Of a stretch of DNA of 7,467 bases, positions 6,893-7,467 are shown one piece after another (positions within the stretch are counted from its first letter, which is position 1; each line of letters begins with the position of its first letter). The notes beneath the pieces were generated by a model that was not told the origin of the DNA, did no database searches, and saw nothing but the letters and a program-made list of their open reading frames with translations. The position numbers and the translations under genes are program-made. Location of the stretch: the NCBI GenBank assembly GCA_937898165.1, contig CALDKO010000059.1:1-7467 (forward strand), given 5' to 3'. The DNA comes from an uncultured bacterium (GTDB taxonomy: Bacteria; Patescibacteriota; Minisyncoccia; Phycocordibacterales; UBA1006).

Positions 6893-7333
6893 TTAATTGT
6901 TTATTTCGTCTATTCGTCTGACATGTCGAGGATCGTTTGAAAAATCTGTTTCTAAAAATAATTGTACGGCAGTTTCTGCCTCATTATCTGTTATAAATCG
7001 TGCACCAAGCGATAACACATTCGCATCATTATGTTCACGTCCAAGTTTTATTATTTCGGTCGTTCCTCCGTAATATTCAACTGCACGCACGTTATTAAAT
7101 TTATTCGCAACCATTGCCTCACCTTGACCTGAACCTCCTAAAACAATTCCCTTACTTTCCGAATCATTGGATACTGCCTCTGCAACAGGTTTAATAAAAT
7201 CTGGATAATCATCTGTTGGATCAAGTGAAAAGGCACCATGATCGACAACATCATGCCCAAGGGCTTTTAAATATTCACTAAGTTTGTTTTTTAAAGCAAA
7301 ACCAGCATGATCTGTTCCAATGTGAATTTTCAT
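6893..7333 (-). CDS. rpiB: Ribose-5-phosphate isomerase B
   Basis: This 146-residue protein is a full-length RpiB/LacAB-family isomerase, interconverting ribose 5-phosphate and ribulose 5-phosphate in the non-oxidative pentose phosphate pathway. MKIHIGTDHAGFALK opens it (Asp8, His9), followed by DDYPDF (41-46), the anion-hole loop GGSGQGEAMVANK (66-78), REHNDANVLSLGAR (99-112) and the basic tail DPRHVRRI (134-141). The loop has Glu72 where the mycobacterial enzyme has its catalytic Glu, and it lacks the Cys of the E. coli-type loop (CGTGIG). It is therefore the cysteine-free variant. His101 and the arginines are likely phosphate or ring-opening residues by family analogy. The epimerase-like gene follows after one base. 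The ATG lies eight bases after a TATACT, suggesting a leaderless transcript. Confidence 0.95.
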   Translation of the reverse strand: MKIHIGTDHAGFALKNKLSEYLKALGHDVVDHGAFSLDPTDDYPDFIKPVAEAVSNDSESKGIVLGGSGQGEAMVANKFNNVRAVEYYGGTTEIIKLGREHNDANVLSLGARFITDNEAETAVQLFLETDFSNDPRHVRRIDEINN

Positions 7334-7341
7334 ATAAATTC

Positions 7342-7370
7342 AGTATACCAAAAAACTGCCAATTTGGCAG
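7342..7370 (-). promoter_or_regulatory. Candidate promoter of the rpiB operon
   Basis: On the minus strand TATACT (7342-7347) lies eight bases before the rpiB ATG. CTGCCA (7365-7370) is 17 bases upstream with 4 of 6 matches to TTGACA. The -35 and spacer coincide with the preceding terminator. Initiation about seven bases past the -10 would leave practically no leader. Confidence 0.5.
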
Positions 7371-7374
7371 TTTT
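7352..7374 (-). terminator. Intrinsic terminator after the NTP-pyrophosphatase-like gene
   Basis: A perfect 11-base inverted repeat (7352-7362 with 7364-7374) has an ACTGCC/GGCAGT core. On the minus strand it ends in a run of six T. It begins three bases after the TAA at 7378-7380. The central loop as drawn is one base, so the AT pairs next to it must open in the folded RNA. Confidence 0.82.
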
Positions 7375-7377
7375 AAT

Positions 7378-7467
7378 TTATGAGCGCTCTAAAATGATCC
7401 GTTGAGTGAATCCTCCTCGATCCTCATGTTTTTTACCTTGGATACGTTGTATATCTTCACGAGTCCA
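7378..7467 (-). CDS. C-terminal end of a probable MazG-like (COG4997-type) NTP pyrophosphatase
   Basis: From the right edge a minus-strand frame is open for 29 codons and ends in TAA at 7378-7380, directly before a terminator. The tail reads WTREDIQRIQGKKHEDRGGF and then TQRIILERS. Charged helix, a K...RGGF turn and a final hydrophobic strand (RI.L) match my recollection of the C-terminus of small all-alpha house-cleaning pyrophosphatases annotated as phosphoribosyl-ATP pyrophosphohydrolase-like (COG4997), which hydrolyse non-canonical nucleotides. Only this short tail is visible and the catalytic residues lie outside the window. The coding call is fairly safe because of the terminator placement, but the family name is tentative. 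Confidence 0.55.
   Translation of the reverse strand, partial: WTREDIQRIQGKKHEDRGGFTQRIILERS

Noticed and set aside
1..7467. Possible alternative genetic code with TGA read as an amino acid, since no gene here stops with TGA
   Set aside because: All genes read through cleanly with the standard code and none needs an in-frame TGA. Seven stops (six TAA, one TAG) are too few, and low GC explains the preference for TAA.
1..7467. CRISPR array, tRNA, rRNA, insertion sequence or attachment site
   Set aside because: No regularly spaced repeats, cloverleaf-like segment, transposase motif or flanking direct repeats were seen on either strand.

Overview
The window is an AT-rich, gene-dense segment in which every supported gene lies on the minus strand. 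There are seven genes or gene parts transcribed leftwards, plus the tail of an eighth. Gaps are 1 to about 68 bases, so no gene-free stretch reaches 300 bases. The gene set is short non-oxidative pentose-phosphate enzymes, paired membrane-anchored SIMPL proteins and very large hypothetical proteins without signal peptides. Together with starts that lack Shine-Dalgarno sequences and stops that are almost all TAA, this suggests a reduced-genome Patescibacteria/CPR bacterium, probably Parcubacteria-like. That assignment is inference from style, not from a phylogenetic marker.

Read in the direction of transcription (right to left), the layout starts with the last 29 codons of a probable MazG-like (COG4997-type) NTP pyrophosphatase (7378-7467), followed by a terminator. 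Next comes a two-gene metabolic operon, rpiB (6893-7333) and a divergent ribulose-phosphate 3-epimerase-like gene (6175-6891), separated by one base. The third unit is two tandem SIMPL-domain (DUF541) proteins, each with one N-terminal membrane anchor (5340-6134 and 4590-5327). It has an extended -10 promoter inside the end of the epimerase gene and a strong terminator after the second gene. The fourth unit is a 299-residue protein of unknown function (3627-4526) with its own promoter and terminator. The fifth is a 1123-residue protein with a transglutaminase-like catalytic core near residues 790-925 (187-3558). Two bases further on, a second unknown gene begins and runs off the left edge (1-184).

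The most interesting signal is that the three left-hand proteins seem to share short sequence modules. The 299-residue protein and the edge gene begin alike (PLxKLxxLA, then GF). The 299-residue protein and the transglutaminase-like protein share a [FY]PEE stretch followed by [FY][EQ]SM[ML]AGGN, in the same order. This suggests a lineage-specific family of related large proteins encoded side by side, one of which carries an enzyme-like domain.

The second signal is compact gene expression architecture. All three intrinsic terminators start within 0-3 bases of, or inside, the preceding stop codon. The candidate -35 box of the next gene lies inside or overlaps each terminator. The -10 boxes end only 8-9 bases before the start codon, which predicts essentially leaderless mRNAs.
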